Shown here piece by piece: positions 1-11,106 of a stretch of DNA of 64,000 nucleotides. The stretch is taken from contig CAUEEP010000211.1 in assembly GCA_958450365.1 (NCBI GenBank), forward strand, positions 1,083,253 to 1,147,252, read 5' to 3'. Numbering within the stretch: the first letter of the stretch is position 1; the number at the start of each line of letters is the position of its first letter. The notes beneath the pieces are model-generated. The model worked only from the letters and a program-made list of their open reading frames with translations, was not told where the DNA came from and did no database searches. The stretch comes from Mesorhabditis belari. Its lineage: Eukaryota; Nematoda; Chromadorea; Rhabditida; Rhabditidae. The position numbers and the translations under genes are program-made.

Positions 1-442
1 TTTTGGAGGAATCTGAGGCCAAATAGCTTTGAACTGATCATTAATTATGGTGCATTATAGTATGAATTTAGTATTGTACAACCATTATCTTTTTTTCAGT
101 TGCTTCATCGTGCCATCATTGCAGAGCCGGAAATGTTGACGCCGGTTTCGATTGATGGAAAGTGAACACAAAACAGATTGTTCGCACTGATGGTTCGAGT
201 TTGTTTTTGGTTTTGTTTGTAGAAATGTTTGAATGTTGTCTTGTGCTATTTTTTTATTGTTGGACACATTTTATTTCCCCGGTTGTATGTTTCTTTTATA
301 GGTGGAAAGCGTTTGTATAAATTTAAAAATTTTCTAATATTCGTCTTAAAAGTCATGTGCGAGATCATTCGTAGTAGCATGTGACGGGGAATTTTTCGAC
401 TTGGCACCATAATTTGCGTCCAAAAGCAGGGTAATTATGGTG

Positions 443-676
443 TTACGAGTTCCAGATGTAAAAAGATCTATGATAGCGAAGTTCCTTTACAATATCGACC
501 AAATCAGGGTCAAATACATATGTTGTACCTCCTTGTGAACAAAAACGTGTCACCCTTTTCAGAAATTCTTCCACTACACACCTCAAACGAGTAACTCCTC
601 GATCGCATGGTTCAGCCCCACCGGAAAAAAGTGTCATTTCAAAATTGCTAGGTTCAGCTTCTTGAAAATCAGCCAA
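443..676 (-). CDS. possible hypothetical ORF, 77 aa
   Basis: This open frame starts at an ATG and ends in TGxxxIWNS-like residues. The composition is protein-like, with acidic and basic residues and the stretch DPDLVDIVKELRYHRSF. It has no domain I recognise, no paralogue elsewhere in the window and no clear splice signals. It could be one exon of a gene or chance. I assign no function. Confidence 0.15.
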   Translation of the reverse strand: MADFQEAEPSNFEMTLFSGGAEPCDRGVTRLRCVVEEFLKRVTRFCSQGGTTYVFDPDLVDIVKELRYHRSFYIWNS

Positions 677-1389
677 AAAAGTTGATCCTTTTATTTTATG
701 AGAACAATGAGCAATCTGGGAAAATTATTGGTCATCCTGATTTGTTTCTGATTTTTTCGAACCACCCTCGGCAAAAAAGAGTGAAAAGAAAAGGGACCGC
801 CTCTTTTCAGAATACGGTAATGATAGGAAGAAACTTTTTGCGATTATATAAAGGAAATTTGAGATCCGGATTCGGATTACAATGTTTTCCCGGTTTGAGT
901 AAAAACGCTTTCTAAACGATACTCATGGGGGACAGTTACCGTACTTCGGATCTTTTTAGCTTTATACAATTGATTAGCCTTTTTCGCCTTTATCTGCTTG
1001 AGGGCTGAGACTAATAAAGTCTAAAAATGAGGCTTCTACTTTAGCTACTAAGTCCGCCAAAATGAGGTTACAGTAGCTTGGCTTAGAGAGCAGCTTTTAG
1101 AAAACGAAAAAAGAAAATCAGTTTTTTTGAAACAAATAGTTCTACTTTCAGATAATTCTGTTATGATGTTTGGATTGTCTCTCATGCAATTGTGCCTGTG
1201 TTTCCTATTGGGATCAACCTTGCTCACGTGTGCTCAAACGGATGATGAGGTTTGAAATGAAACTTTTAATTAAAGCTGTCCCTATTCTCTTCTTCTACCA
1301 TAATCTGTCACCTATTTTCTCATCCAATTCATCGATTTCTTTTTTTCCACCTAATTTTTTGAGAGTTCACAAAGGATAGGATAAAAATG

Positions 1390-3060
1390 GAGACAAGATT
1401 GCGGTAGAAAGAGAAAGGAGTAACGGTTTAGGAAACTAAAGAAATCAACATTCTACTGGAAACTGAGCAAAAGTGTTTTTTGAACACTTTTGTGCTCTTT
1501 AATCTCTTCCTCCCTGCAATTTTCTGTTTTTTCTTTATCCTTTGAATTTTTGATCGCAGAGAGAACTATAAGGCTACGCAAAATCCCCACTTTTTATCAG
1601 CTATAAAAACAGAAAAATCCTCAAAAAGTGGTTGATCGTCCCTGGCTGTGAAGCTAGCTCAACGTATAATGAAAAACAAATGTTTTTTGTCTTTTTTCCA
1701 GATTTTCCATTTATATCATCGGATTTCAATTCCTGATCCTTCCAAATTACATAATAACCTTTTTTAAGGCTGGTGATTCGTATCGAGCTAAATGAAAAGA
1801 GAAAAAATGAGAAAAACTATCAAGCCTCTTTTTAAGGGTAAAATCTTAAATTTAAGACTTCATTGAATAATGTACAGTAATCCTAGTAAAGATTTTTGAC
1901 TCATGAATACGATTAAGTTCTCTTTTTGAAACGATAAAATTGGTAGTCACTTTTTTGATCCCCGAAACATCAAATCATCTCCCCCATTTTTTTTTCCTAT
2001 CAAAAACCTATAAAAGTAGCTAAACAAATCCCCCATTTTACCGGAAACTAATTTCCCATGAAAATAAAAATGATTTCAATTTCCGAATTGCTTCCCAGAA
2101 AATAATTTGGGTTATTAATAAATTTCTTGGCAAAAAAGTTTATAAACTTAACAGACCGGATGTGAAAAAGTCGTGGGAAAATGTTGGGAGGCTGAGCGCT
2201 CTTGGGAAAGTTTTGAGTTTCAAGTACAAATTTTGAGAACAGCGATCAGAAATTGGAGTACAAAAAGGTGGATTCGGATTGGGGATCTGGAATCAAATTC
2301 TAAAGATCTTTGACCATTTTGATAGTAAACTGCTGAGGCCAAGGTGATTCGTACCAGTGATGCTTCAAAGATACCTAGTTTTTTGGATCATGCCATACTT
2401 TGGCCAGGGCCAGATCTTGGCTGACTCTGGCTTCTAGTCTGGACCTTTTCTGGTCTGACTTTACTGTTCACCTGGCCAAGATAAGGCTCCCGTGAATCCA
2501 GATCAGTTAGGAGATCTTTCATTGGACCTCAGCCAAGGAAGAGCTCAGTCTGATCAAGAGTGAGTGGGAATCTCCCCGGTGCCCTCAAAGAAAGGACACG
2601 AGAACGAAAAGTTGTTGAAATTTCGAGTGTTCGATAGCTGATACAAGTCTGGTCTAGTCTGGCTTACAAATCCTTACAGATCATGCTAAAGATCTCTTCT
2701 TACTTTCTTGGATTTTAAAGGCCACACCTAACTCCACTCGAATCCGATGTGGCGCTTTCTGTGTCCTCATCACGGCTGCAAAATGATCGACCGTAAGCTT
2801 TTTTATAGTTTAAATTCAACTTTGCTAACAATCATAGTTTGAAAAGTACAGTAATCTAAAGCTTAGTCAGATTTGTTGTTTGTTTAAAAAGCATCTATTC
2901 AAGTTTACTACATTCGCCAGAATAATCCGAGTTTTTGCGTTCCCAAAAAAAACATTGCCCACAGAACTCAATAATTTCCGCCATTCACAAGAATCTTTTG
3001 GGAAATGGCTGATTGCTTTTTCTACATGGCTCAAAAATCTTCTTCCCTAAATCAGCTGAA
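1390..3060. repeat. dispersed non-coding repeat R1, copy 1
   Basis: Long stretches recur at 9360-10330, 28270-29690 and 29690-30430. Shared landmarks include GAAATCAACATTCTACT, the motif TCATCACGGCTGCAAA followed by GATCGACCGTAA, and TCTGGTCTGACTTTACTG. All copies run in the same orientation. No long ORF, terminal inverted repeat or poly(A) tail is visible, so this may be a decayed transposon or duplicated intergenic DNA carried along with the gene array. Confidence 0.7.
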
Positions 3061-3344
3061 TTGAGTAGACCGGGAATTACTGGTGAGAAACTTTGTCTCG
3101 TGAGTGTAGTTTTTTTCATCTTTCTCAAATATAATTAAGATCATTTTATGAAATTCCACCTGGAAAATGCCCACTACAATTCTTGAATTTGGTGAGAAAT
3201 TAGGAAATTCTGAGAGTTCTTGGGAAATTTCTGAACGAAAAAGCTTTTGGTGGGAGAAATGAATGAGATTACTGCAACTTGAGAAATTGAATGGAAATGG
3301 AAACTTTTAGAATGGTTTAACTAAAGAAGTGCGCTAGAAAGCTA

Positions 3345-3875
3345 GTGTTTAATTCACTGCCAGTACTAAATCTGGAATTTATTAGAAATACAACTGAACA
3401 ATCATTTCTAGAAAAGGAATCGCTTACCGGTTTGGTGGATTTGTCGGTGATCGAACGAGAAGTCGAGATTGATATCTACAAATGGCATTCGAGAGAAATA
3501 CTGAACAACAATCGATTCTATCGCTGTGTTTGCTGGAGGTTGGTCAACAATTGCTTCAAAGATTCAAAGATTCAAAGAATTTTGGTAGGAAAGCCAATCT
3601 GCCTTTTGTCAAGTACTTTGAGTTCAAAAACGCAAACGAAACGCACTCTTTCTGTGTTGGCATTCAATCCTTCAATCAATCATTTCCAGCGCTGCAACGG
3701 CACGTACAAATCTCCGAAAACCGAGTACATTTTTCCGTTGCGTTTAGCAATTCGGATCGTTGCAATCGACACTCGAATCTGCACACGTTCATCAAAGGAC
3801 TCAAACATGATAATCCATAAGAAAAAAATACCCAACAATTTGGCACATAGGAACATTTCGTTGTTGAAAATTTGA
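3345..3875 (+). CDS. unrecognised ORFs, possible exon remnant
   Basis: Two overlapping frames are open here, 176 aa from 3345 and 112 aa from 3482. The second reads more like protein in its last part, with FKNANETHSF and VAFSNSDRCNRHSN. A related piece occurs near 10353-10400 (YRCVC then RLVNN in one frame). The segment 3735-3870 recurs at 30430-30560, where the frame is disrupted. This looks like part of a duplicated gene fragment. I do not recognise a family. Confidence 0.25.
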   Translation: MFNSLPVLNLEFIRNTTEQSFLEKESLTGLVDLSVIEREVEIDIYKWHSREILNNNRFYRCVCWRLVNNCFKDSKIQRILVGKPICLLSSTLSSKTQTKRTLSVLAFNPSINHFQRCNGTYKSPKTEYIFPLRLAIRIVAIDTRICTRSSKDSNMIIHKKKIPNNLAHRNISLLKI

Positions 3876-3887
3876 TTTTTACTTTGA

Positions 3888-4150
3888 CCATAAATACTCC
3901 GTAATAGTACCCCACCCCCCTCGTACAGTCGCGTAGTCGTAAAGTTTTTTGTATTTCATTTTTTTCAAAGCACCCGTACTTTCAAAAATGCGTCTTTGGT
4001 ATCAAAAAAATAGCCCTGAATTTCAGCTATTTTTGATACCTAAACGCGCAATATAGCATAAACTAGTGTCGAGAAAAACGCGCCCAAAGCTAGACTACGC
4101 AACGCTCCGCACCGTCATTATCAGGGTGGGGTACTATTACGGTATTTACG
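3888..4150. mobile_element. MITE with about 25-bp inverted ends and a central hairpin
   Basis: The left end reads CCATAAATACTCCGTAATAG and then TACCCCACCCC. The right end is its inverted complement, GGGGTACTATTACGG then TATTTACGG. In the paralogous segment near 30575 the DNA runs straight from TTTTACTT to ATGCATTTCC without the element, so that copy is an empty site. The middle contains a near-perfect hairpin at 3998-4040, GGTATCAAAAAAATAGC pairing with GCTATTTTTGATACC. There is no ORF. The family is unknown. Confidence 0.75.
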
Positions 4151-4836
4151 GCTGCATTTCCACTTTCACACCTGTTTTAGGCAATTTCTTTTACAGACTT
4201 TATCGCTGTAGACTTTAAAAATTCATATCTGTACAGATTGAGTGCAAAATAAACTTTAAAAATCGACAAGAATGCAGAGAAAATTCAGGAATTTCAAAGT
4301 AAAACAATGAAATTAGAGTGAAAATGGAAAGACTACCGTACCGTAAGACTACCGTATCGTACTGTACCAAAATAAACTTAACAATCGACAAGAATACTGA
4401 AAATTCTAAAGTTCAAAGTACAACAATGAAATTGCTCGACGTTACAGTGGAAATGGAAAGACTACCGTACCCCAAGCTGTCTGATTCTAAAACACATCAA
4501 CGGCCTTAATTTAAATAAGAAGAATTGCCAACTTTTTCCGGTAGGCTACTTTCCGCTATTTAACAAGACCATTTGCGGCAAGTACGTTTGCGCAACTTTT
4601 TTTTCCGCAATAAGGTGATTTGCTCATATCTCGCTATTTTCGAAAAAGGAGTTGGAATCAGGCAAATCACGTCCACACTAATCGTTTATCCATAGAATTA
4701 GAATTTGGTTTTTTGCTAACTTTATTTGTTACTTGTTTTATTGAGCTTATCCTTTCTTGATTTCAGGGCACCGAGATGCCTCCATCGCTTACCAAAGCCT
4801 AATCTGCCACAGGTTTCCATTCTGTCTTGATCTTAA

Positions 4837-6676
4837 ATGTCCTCTCGTTTAGCTCAAGCTAACTGGTTCAGGATGGCCCAGACAGCACATGTGGTATTGG
4901 ACTCGACCCCGGACGCGCAACACTCGCCCAAAAGGAAAGGCATAGTGACACCGTGGAAGAGATTGGTGAATTTTCAAAGATGCTTGAACGGATTTTCGAG
5001 TCAATTTCGTTTTTTTAGGCAATCTTCTGAAGAAGAGGAGTCACGTAGAAATCATGAGGCGGATGTTGCTAAAAACAAGTGTAAGTGGTGTTGAACCCTC
5101 TATCAGCTTTTTGCAAACATTACATTTCAAGTTTTTAAAGTTAAAGTTGATATGATTGACGGTTTTAGACTGCAAGCCACATGGCTGAAATGGATCATGG
5201 AGCAGCACGTGTCGATTTGCACTTCAAAACGGCCCTCAAGTTGGCGTTTGGCCTAATGCACGATGAAACGGAGATCAAAGTGAGGGCATCAGGCAAAAAT
5301 CGTACTCTGGGACCTATCTGACGCAGGAGGCACTCCAAATCTACCAATTTCTTTGCGACAAGAAAATCACACCATCAGGTTGGCTATATTTGTGTTTGCG
5401 GAAGAGCAAATTCTTTTTTTGACCTCCCAGGAAAAGGTCGTGACAAATTCAAGCTCCAGGCGATCCAAACAATGTCGTCTTCGAGTATACAAGCGGACGC
5501 GGCCGACGTCAATTTTCATTGGTCGATTTGGAGGCCAAATTCGAGAAATACAGAAGCGCCCAGAGCCCAACCGCCATTTGGGATGAACGTAACTTTTTAA
5601 AGCGAGAACGCTGGATTAAATCGTAAATTTAGTGTTCCGAGAGTGAAAACGATGACCCTATGGTCTCTAGTGTTAAAGCAATTCTGGCAATTCCGAGGAA
5701 TCTACGACCTGATCAGGTAAATCTGGCGGTGAAAAACGAACCTTAAACTGATTTTAGGTGGGACAGCTCCTACGATTGGATGGAGATTTCGCCTCATCGT
5801 TATCGTGAGGAGGTCAGCATGTACGGTCGCCCCTCCAAAGTGACTCTCAGCCTGGTGAACGCCGGTCTTTCAGAGCCATTAATTGACCACTTTGCTAGCG
5901 AAACCGGAATGTTTGTTTTTGCCTAAACGTGACTCTTTGACATTATTTCCTAGTTGGCCTACACATGCAGTTCAAATTGGCGACGGTACCGGCGAATTCG
6001 AGCTTCTAGGTTGCTGCATGGCATCTTATCGATATAAATAATGCTGGCAAACACTTTTGGCCAGAGCGCCCTGAGGTCAGCTTTTAACGATATTTAATTA
6101 GCTTTGTTTTAGAAGAACAAAAGAAGAACGCCAACGTCCAAAACCTTAACGAAACCAAGACGAACAGGAACAGGAGGATGAGGTCTTCAGCGGCGACGTG
6201 AATCGCCTGAACCCAGCAAAGATTAATGATGGAGATCACGAAGAGATTGGAGATCCGTTAGTATTCTTAAATTGTTGTCACCAATTATTATCAACTGTAG
6301 GGAGCTCGATCAAAGTTTTGAGAAAGCTGTCTCGAACCACTCTGTCAATACGGCAATTCTCAACGATGCGGCCAAGGCTACTTTGCGAGACGAGTCCCTG
6401 GATGTGACGCAATCATCTGTAGCTGAGAACGAGCTGAATGCTTGTAAAACGGTTTTAATTGCAATACCTTGTACTCTAAAGTCGAAATTTTAGAAGCCGA
6501 GAGCTGGTCAAGATGTGGATACGATTACTGCTTCTAAGGAAGAAATCGATGATTTAACAAAGTATTTGCTAAAATAACTTTTGCACATTTCCACTGTTTT
6601 AGATTAATGGCCGAAGCATCTTTTGGAACTCCAAGCATGACTTCAAATGAGGGCACGGAGCACATGCACCTTTGAG
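4837..6676 (+). CDS. unrecognised multi-exon gene, probably partly degraded
   Basis: The gene is interpreted from exon-like open segments with plausible splice sites. A first exon at 4837-5090 begins MSSRLAQANWF. Next comes a segment after the acceptor at 5168 containing LHFKTALKLAFGLMHDETE. The frame changes near 5280, then continues with GTYLTQEALQIYQFLCDKK, joined across a short intron (5379-5430) to GKGRDKFKLQAIQTM. Another junction at about 5719/5759 joins IYDLIR to WDSSYDWMEISPHRYREE. The last exons (about 6135-6245, 6300-6452, 6493-6561, 6602-6676) give an acidic, Ser/Thr-rich tail ending in HMHL and TGA. I do not recognise the family. A sliding-clamp (RAD9-like) fold with a disordered tail is only a weak possibility. 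The frame break near 5280 argues for decay or a missed exon. Confidence 0.45.
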
Positions 6677-6700
6677 GTGGCGCTCTTGTAGTTTCAATGG

Positions 6701-6706
6701 AATAAA
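6701..6706 (+). promoter_or_regulatory. polyadenylation signal AATAAA
   Basis: The signal lies 25 bases after the TGA at 6674-6676 and fits the 3-prime end of the preceding unrecognised gene. Confidence 0.55.
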
Positions 6707-6740
6707 AATTTGTTTAGACTAAAAAATCTCATTTGGCGAG

Positions 6741-7997
6741 ATTCCATTAAGAATTGTGCTGCAAAAGGTGAATGGTGCGTGCCCACTTCTTGCGATTGTC
6801 AATGCTTTGGCTCTTAAAGGTAATTTGTGAGCCGATTATAGTAAAACAACGAGCGTTTAGGTCGAATCAAACAGGCAGTTGATGAAGAAGGCAATTATAA
6901 CAAGGTAGGGGGTTTTGAGTTTAAAACAAATTATGGTATATTTAGGCGTTGACTGATGTGATCAATTTGATTCCGACTCTTAACGAAGGCTTTGATAATT
7001 AACGTCGGATTTTCCCAGTCCACATGTAAGTTAATAGCTTAATTCGTTGACATGAAATTTTAGGATTTCGAATTCACACCAGCTTTGTCATGGCTCGAAT
7101 TGGTGAGCCTCAATCTTGTTCATGGATGGCTGCCCGACCCACAACTTCAGGCATGTTGTGAGTTATTTTATTAATCCAATTAACATAAAACGTGTTAAGG
7201 CACTCTTTTTGGATCAATGAGCTATACGCAAGCTCAAATCAAAATGATCGAAAAAGGAGGCGATACTGACGGACTGATCATCGGAGAATTTTTGAACACG
7301 ACTGCCAATCAGCTCACTTATTATGGTGAGTTGGTTCTTATTTATGTTATGTTTTTGTCATTTAGGTATCGCCGAGGAGGATGGGAGCTTGACCGTTATG
7401 AACCTTCTGAATCTAGCTGAAACGAGTGGACGCAACGACAAGACAAACATTGGCACCGCCGCGCAGGTATGATCTCCCTTACGTAAAAAGTACTTTGGTC
7501 TTAATAATTGGAGCATTTCGTCAGGTTTGTTTTAGAAGAACGCCAACGTCCAAAGCGCTATCGCCGTGTTCGGCATGCAAGACGAACAGAAACAGGTACA
7601 TACTATACTATACTAAGTACAATTGGCAATTGTTATTGTTTTTCGATATCACCTATCTTTTAGCTCTCAGAAGGAAACAAAACGATTGGGAAACAAAACG
7701 AGGGAAAGTACAATTGGCAATTGATTGGGAAACAAAACGAGATTGGTCAAATGATCGTGAGTGCTCAGACGAAGCAAGATTCAAGGTTGGTTAATTCATT
7801 ACAATTAAAAACCAGTACATTATTAATACAATTCTTTTAGGACTTGCGGATGCTTCAAACCTCTTCTGGTGGGCTTCATGATGACCGTCACCATCGTCTT
7901 CTTCGCCTCGCTCGTCACCATCGTCTTCTTCTTGGTGAATGTCACAAATGCGCTCTATGATCGACAGCAAAACATTGAAAGATTGCTTTCGTTGTAG
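6741..7997 (+). CDS. MINDY-type deubiquitinase fragment joined to a tail-anchor C-terminus (coiled-coil copy U0), chimeric
   Basis: Exons at 6741-6819, 6861-6904, 6946-7025, 7064-7157, 7200-7325 and 7366-7466 read like the MINDY (FAM63) cysteine deubiquitinase core. The expected active-site region appears as KVNGACPLLAIVNALAL (MINDY usual form NGPCPLLA), followed by LIPTLNEGFD, LVHGWLPDPQ and LIIGEFLNTTANQLTYYG. The usual NNHFSTM segment with the catalytic His is absent. After the exon ending TNIGTAAQ, phase-0 splicing continues into 7536-7595 (KNANVQSAIAVFGMQDEQKQ), 7664-7785 and 7841-7997. These last exons match the C-terminal exons of the coiled-coil array, including GCFKPLLVGF and a hydrophobic anchor. 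A TAA at 7000-7002, just after GFDN, looks like a one-base insertion, so this copy may be a pseudogene. MINDY enzymes trim K48-linked ubiquitin chains; activity here is doubtful. Confidence 0.6.
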
Positions 7998-8460
7998 ATT
8001 TTTGGTCTTCCCCTTCATTGTTTGTGCATATATCTCTATCTCTATTCTTTGTTTTTCTTTTCCAAAATTATTTTAGCATTCAATGCCAATTAGTGATCTA
8101 TTTTTTATTTGGTTTTACTCGGTTTTAGACTGTCATCTTGCAAATTTCGAATGTTTCTTTTTTTTATTTAGTTGAAAGCTTTAAGGCACAAAGTGCCAAA
8201 AATTATGTACATTGACTTCAAAATGTTATTAAAAAGCCAATGGGAATTGACAACTTTGCATAAAAGTTAAGGACTTGTGGATGTAAAAGAAAACGCGTTT
8301 CAGAGGTCAAAATTCGTTAAAAAACATAAATAGAGGCAAGCTTGTCGGAAAATCGGGTATATCGTTTTGGGGCAGTGGGAAGAGATAAAGGATAAAATTA
8401 CAAAAAAGCTGATAAACTCAAAAATAAGTCAATTCCATTGTGCTGTTGATCTACTTGAGT
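7998..8460 (+). other. conserved 3-prime flank of coiled-coil copy U0
   Basis: After each coiled-coil stop codon a similar stretch follows. It contains TTTTTGGTCTTTCGCTCC, then ATTTTAGCATTCAATGCC, then AAGGCACAAAGTGCCAAAA and GGAATTGACAACTTTG. It is found here and near 16040-16400, 20510-20680, 28040-28280, 34730-35450, 38820-39170 and 42450-42890. It probably includes the 3-prime UTR and the spacer to the convergent calpain. In U5 part of it has become coding. Confidence 0.6.
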
Positions 8461-8464
8461 TCCC

Positions 8465-9235
8465 GAAATTTCTTGGTAGACAATCATTGCGTAAACTGAC
8501 CGCATTTTGAGATCTCCATTCGAGTAAGCACGAATGAGAAAATCCGCTTCTTGGTAGGGCTCAAATGTTGAGGGAACGACAACGTATTCACCGGGCGGAC
8601 CACGGGGAAACGAACGGTCACCTAGAGAGCGGTGAACAATTCTAATCCATTTTAAACGTGCCAGCTTTTCGACTTCGCCTTCGACCCCGTTCTTTGCGTT
8701 CGTGAGCGACTATTGGAATTGTGGATTCTTCGGGAAAGTGGCTAAAAGAAAGAATTCCTTTTGCATAGGCCACTGTAGAGCCTTTAGCCAATAAAATTAG
8801 ATAACTTTCTTTTCAACTCACAAATATAATTGATACATCCCCCAGCGGTGTTCGCTTGACTGCTCCACGAGCCACCACATTGATCCTCTTGCCAGCTGGA
8901 AAGTGACGAGTTAAGATATGGTGACGAAGGGTTTAAAGATTTGAGATTATTAGGGAAGTTTGTTTTTGTTTGTTTTTTTTGTTTGTTTTTGTCTTTTTTG
9001 TCCCATGCAAACACCCACGATCCAGTCTCTTTCCCATCATCGCGCACCACTCCCGTCATTCGCTCGACTCGTCTTCAACCTAAAAACTTTTGATACAAAG
9101 TTGATAACTTGAATCAAGTACAGTAAGCTCATTGATGTGTTTTAATAATTGATCAATTGCTAACTCAAAAAACTCACATCGGCCGACAAGTTACACACTT
9201 CCAACTGCTCGAATGAGAATTCTTAAAGTCCACTT
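8465..9235 (-). pseudogene. calpain relic, C-terminal half (P1)
   Basis: Read on the minus strand, segments match calpain exons of the fuller copy at 42.9-49.2 kb. They are the domain III start near 9180-9235, the piece with DDGKETGSW at about 9010-9066, the [14 protein letters not shown] exon at about 8820-8897, a [11 protein letters not shown] exon near 8670-8745, and the last domain III exon at 8469-8622 ([20 protein letters not shown]). The two exons between the last two are missing, and the last exon carries an extra G near 8608. No catalytic residues are present. It ends convergently against U0. Confidence 0.8.
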
Positions 9236-9359
9236 TGCATACACTTTCTCGACAAGCACTTACTCCTTGCCCACCAGCTGAATATCTTCTAGTTTCGTGG
9301 GGAATTTCAAAGAAGATGGGTCACTTCCGTTTTCTCTTTACCCTTTGAATCTTTGATCG

Positions 9360-10340
9360 CCGAGAAGACTATCGAGACAAGATTACGGTAGAAAGCGAAA
9401 GGAGACACGGTTTTAGGAAACTAAAGAAATCAACATTCTACTCCAAAACAAAGCAAAAGTTTCTACACTTTTGTGCTCTTTAATCTCTTCTTCCCCTTCA
9501 ATTTTCATTTTCTCTTTATCCTTTGAATCTTTGATTCCGGGAGAGAACTATAAGCATAGGCAAAATCCCTACTTTTTATCAACTAAAAAAGTGATTGATC
9601 CTCGCAAGCGGTGCCAAACAAATTATAACAAAAAAAACAAATGTTTTCTGTCTTTTTTTTCCCTTTTCCATTTATATCATCAGATTTCACCTGATCCTTT
9701 CAGAATTAAATAATAAACTTTTTAAGGCCGGTGATTCGTATCGAGTAGAATGAAAGAGAAAAATGAGAAAACTCTTTTAGGGTAATCCTAGATTTTGACT
9801 CATTAATACGATAAAAGTTCTTTTTTTGAAACGATAAAATTGGTAAGTCAACTTTTGTTCTCACTATTTTTTTTTGTTCCCCAGGAAACATCAATCATCT
9901 CCCCCATTTTTTTCCTATCCAAAACCTCTTAAAGTATACGAATCCCCATTTCACCGGAAATTAATTTCCCATGAAAACGAAACGATTTCAATTTCCGAAT
10001 TGTTTTCCCAAAAAAGCTTCTGAAAAAAAGCTTCTGAAAAAAAGCTTCCCAAAAAAAAGAAAGCTTAGTACACATTTTAGAGCAGCGATCAACTGTTCCA
10101 ATCGAGGCTCTACGATTTACCTGTTCAGAAAATAGATATCGGATTTAAAATGATACATTACCCTTGTGTATCTTAAATCCAAGTGAATAGGATCAATTCT
10201 TCATTGATCATCTTGATCTTACAGTGAGTCCGGATTGAGATTTCATGATCGAGCACTCTCTTTTAGCCTACCCTTAGATGGGTGGGACTAGATAAAAGAA
10301 GAGTGTGAGCTAGAAACTCTTTCACTGAGCTCAACCAAGA
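9360..10340. repeat. dispersed repeat R1, copy 2
   Basis: This copy shares the GAAATCAACATTCTACT block, the TGGGAGAT-like and TTCACCGGAAATTAATTTCC blocks, and the GAGCACTCTCTTTTAGCC block with the copies at 1390, 28270 and 29690. It contains the local triplication GCTTCTGAAAAAAA near 10015-10045. No coding capacity is evident. Confidence 0.65.
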
Positions 10341-10715
10341 AAGAGTTCAGTCTATCGCTGTGTTTGTTGAAGGTTGGTCAACAATGGCTTCGAAGCTCCA
10401 AACTGCTTTGGTTCTCAAAGTTATCTCAAATCTAATGTTGATTTGAACAGTTTGGCTCTATTAGTTACGTCTAAGGATCTGATTTTTATTGTTAAAGTTA
10501 CCGTAAATACTGTGATTAAACGGCACCCTCCGGCAATTGCACAATTGCGTACAATTGTACAATTTAAATGTAATATTTCTTTATTTTTTTCTTAAAAATT
10601 ACTTGCATCTAACATCTTTTATCATAAATTTTTATGAGTTTTTATTTTTCCTTTTATTATATTATTATAAGTATTAAATTTTTTTAGATATAGATATAGA
10701 ACTCGTTTTTGATGT

Positions 10716-11057
10716 TTGATGTGTTTGATGGAATCGAGGAATTTCGGGCTCGACGAAACTATGGGGGAAACGAGGAATGCTTCAGGGAAAATGTGTGATG
10801 AGCTCACCGAGCAAGATGCCAACGAAAGCTCGGCCAACGCTGAACCCGAGGGATCTTCATGTGAAGCAGATGAGCCACCTACAAAGAAAGAGAGAAAAGC
10901 CAACGATATGAAGACGAAACTAGCTGCTGAAAAGATGGCCAAAAGATGTTTCGATCCAAGATGCAAGATTTTAAGGTTCCTCGGAGCTGCGTCCAATCTT
11001 ACGTCCAAAGCCGCCCTCAATGGAAACATACTTGAGATGGATTGTCCAGGTCTATAG
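10716..11057 (+). CDS. possible hAT-family transposase remnant
   Basis: The open frame of 113 aa most likely starts at one of the early ATGs. It has an acidic, Ser-rich N-terminal half (SSANAEPEGSSCEADEPPTK), a basic stretch KKERKANDMKTK, then AKRCFDPRCKILRFLGAAS. That last stretch resembles the LDPRFKxLxFL motif near the C-terminus of hAT transposases, with the Leu replaced by Phe. The dimerisation segment and the rest of the enzyme are not visible, so it would be a fragment. The likeness is short and I hold it loosely. hAT-like MITEs are common in this window, which makes the reading reasonable. A palindrome starts directly after its stop codon. Confidence 0.35.
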   Translation: MMCLMESRNFGLDETMGETRNASGKMCDELTEQDANESSANAEPEGSSCEADEPPTKKERKANDMKTKLAAEKMAKRCFDPRCKILRFLGAASNLTSKAALNGNILEMDCPGL

Positions 11058-11106
11058 GGTACTTTGAGGATCTGAACTCAAAATGAGTCAAGATCCTCAA
11101 AGTACT
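11058..11106. repeat. 49-bp foldback starting GGTACTTTGAGG
   Basis: GGTACTTTGAGGATC at 11058-11072 pairs with GATCCTCAAAGTAC at 11092-11105, and an inner ACTCA/TGAGT pair extends the hairpin. It begins right after the TAG that ends the preceding ORF. The GGTACT terminus is shared with the larger MITEs of this window. Confidence 0.7.

Larger units (their letters stand above)
1..3344. other. 5-prime flank without a recognisable gene
   Basis: I find no gene here that I can support beyond the weak ORF at 443-676. The right half (about 1390-3060) is a dispersed repeat, listed separately. The rest is AT-rich with scattered short motifs such as TACAGTAA and CTACAGTA. The segment may hold introns or regulatory DNA, but nothing in the sequence decides this. 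Confidence 0.5.

Noticed and set aside
10622..11029. 135-aa minus-strand ORF
   Set aside because: It is opposite the plus-strand hAT-like ORF and lacks family features; composition suggests a shadow.
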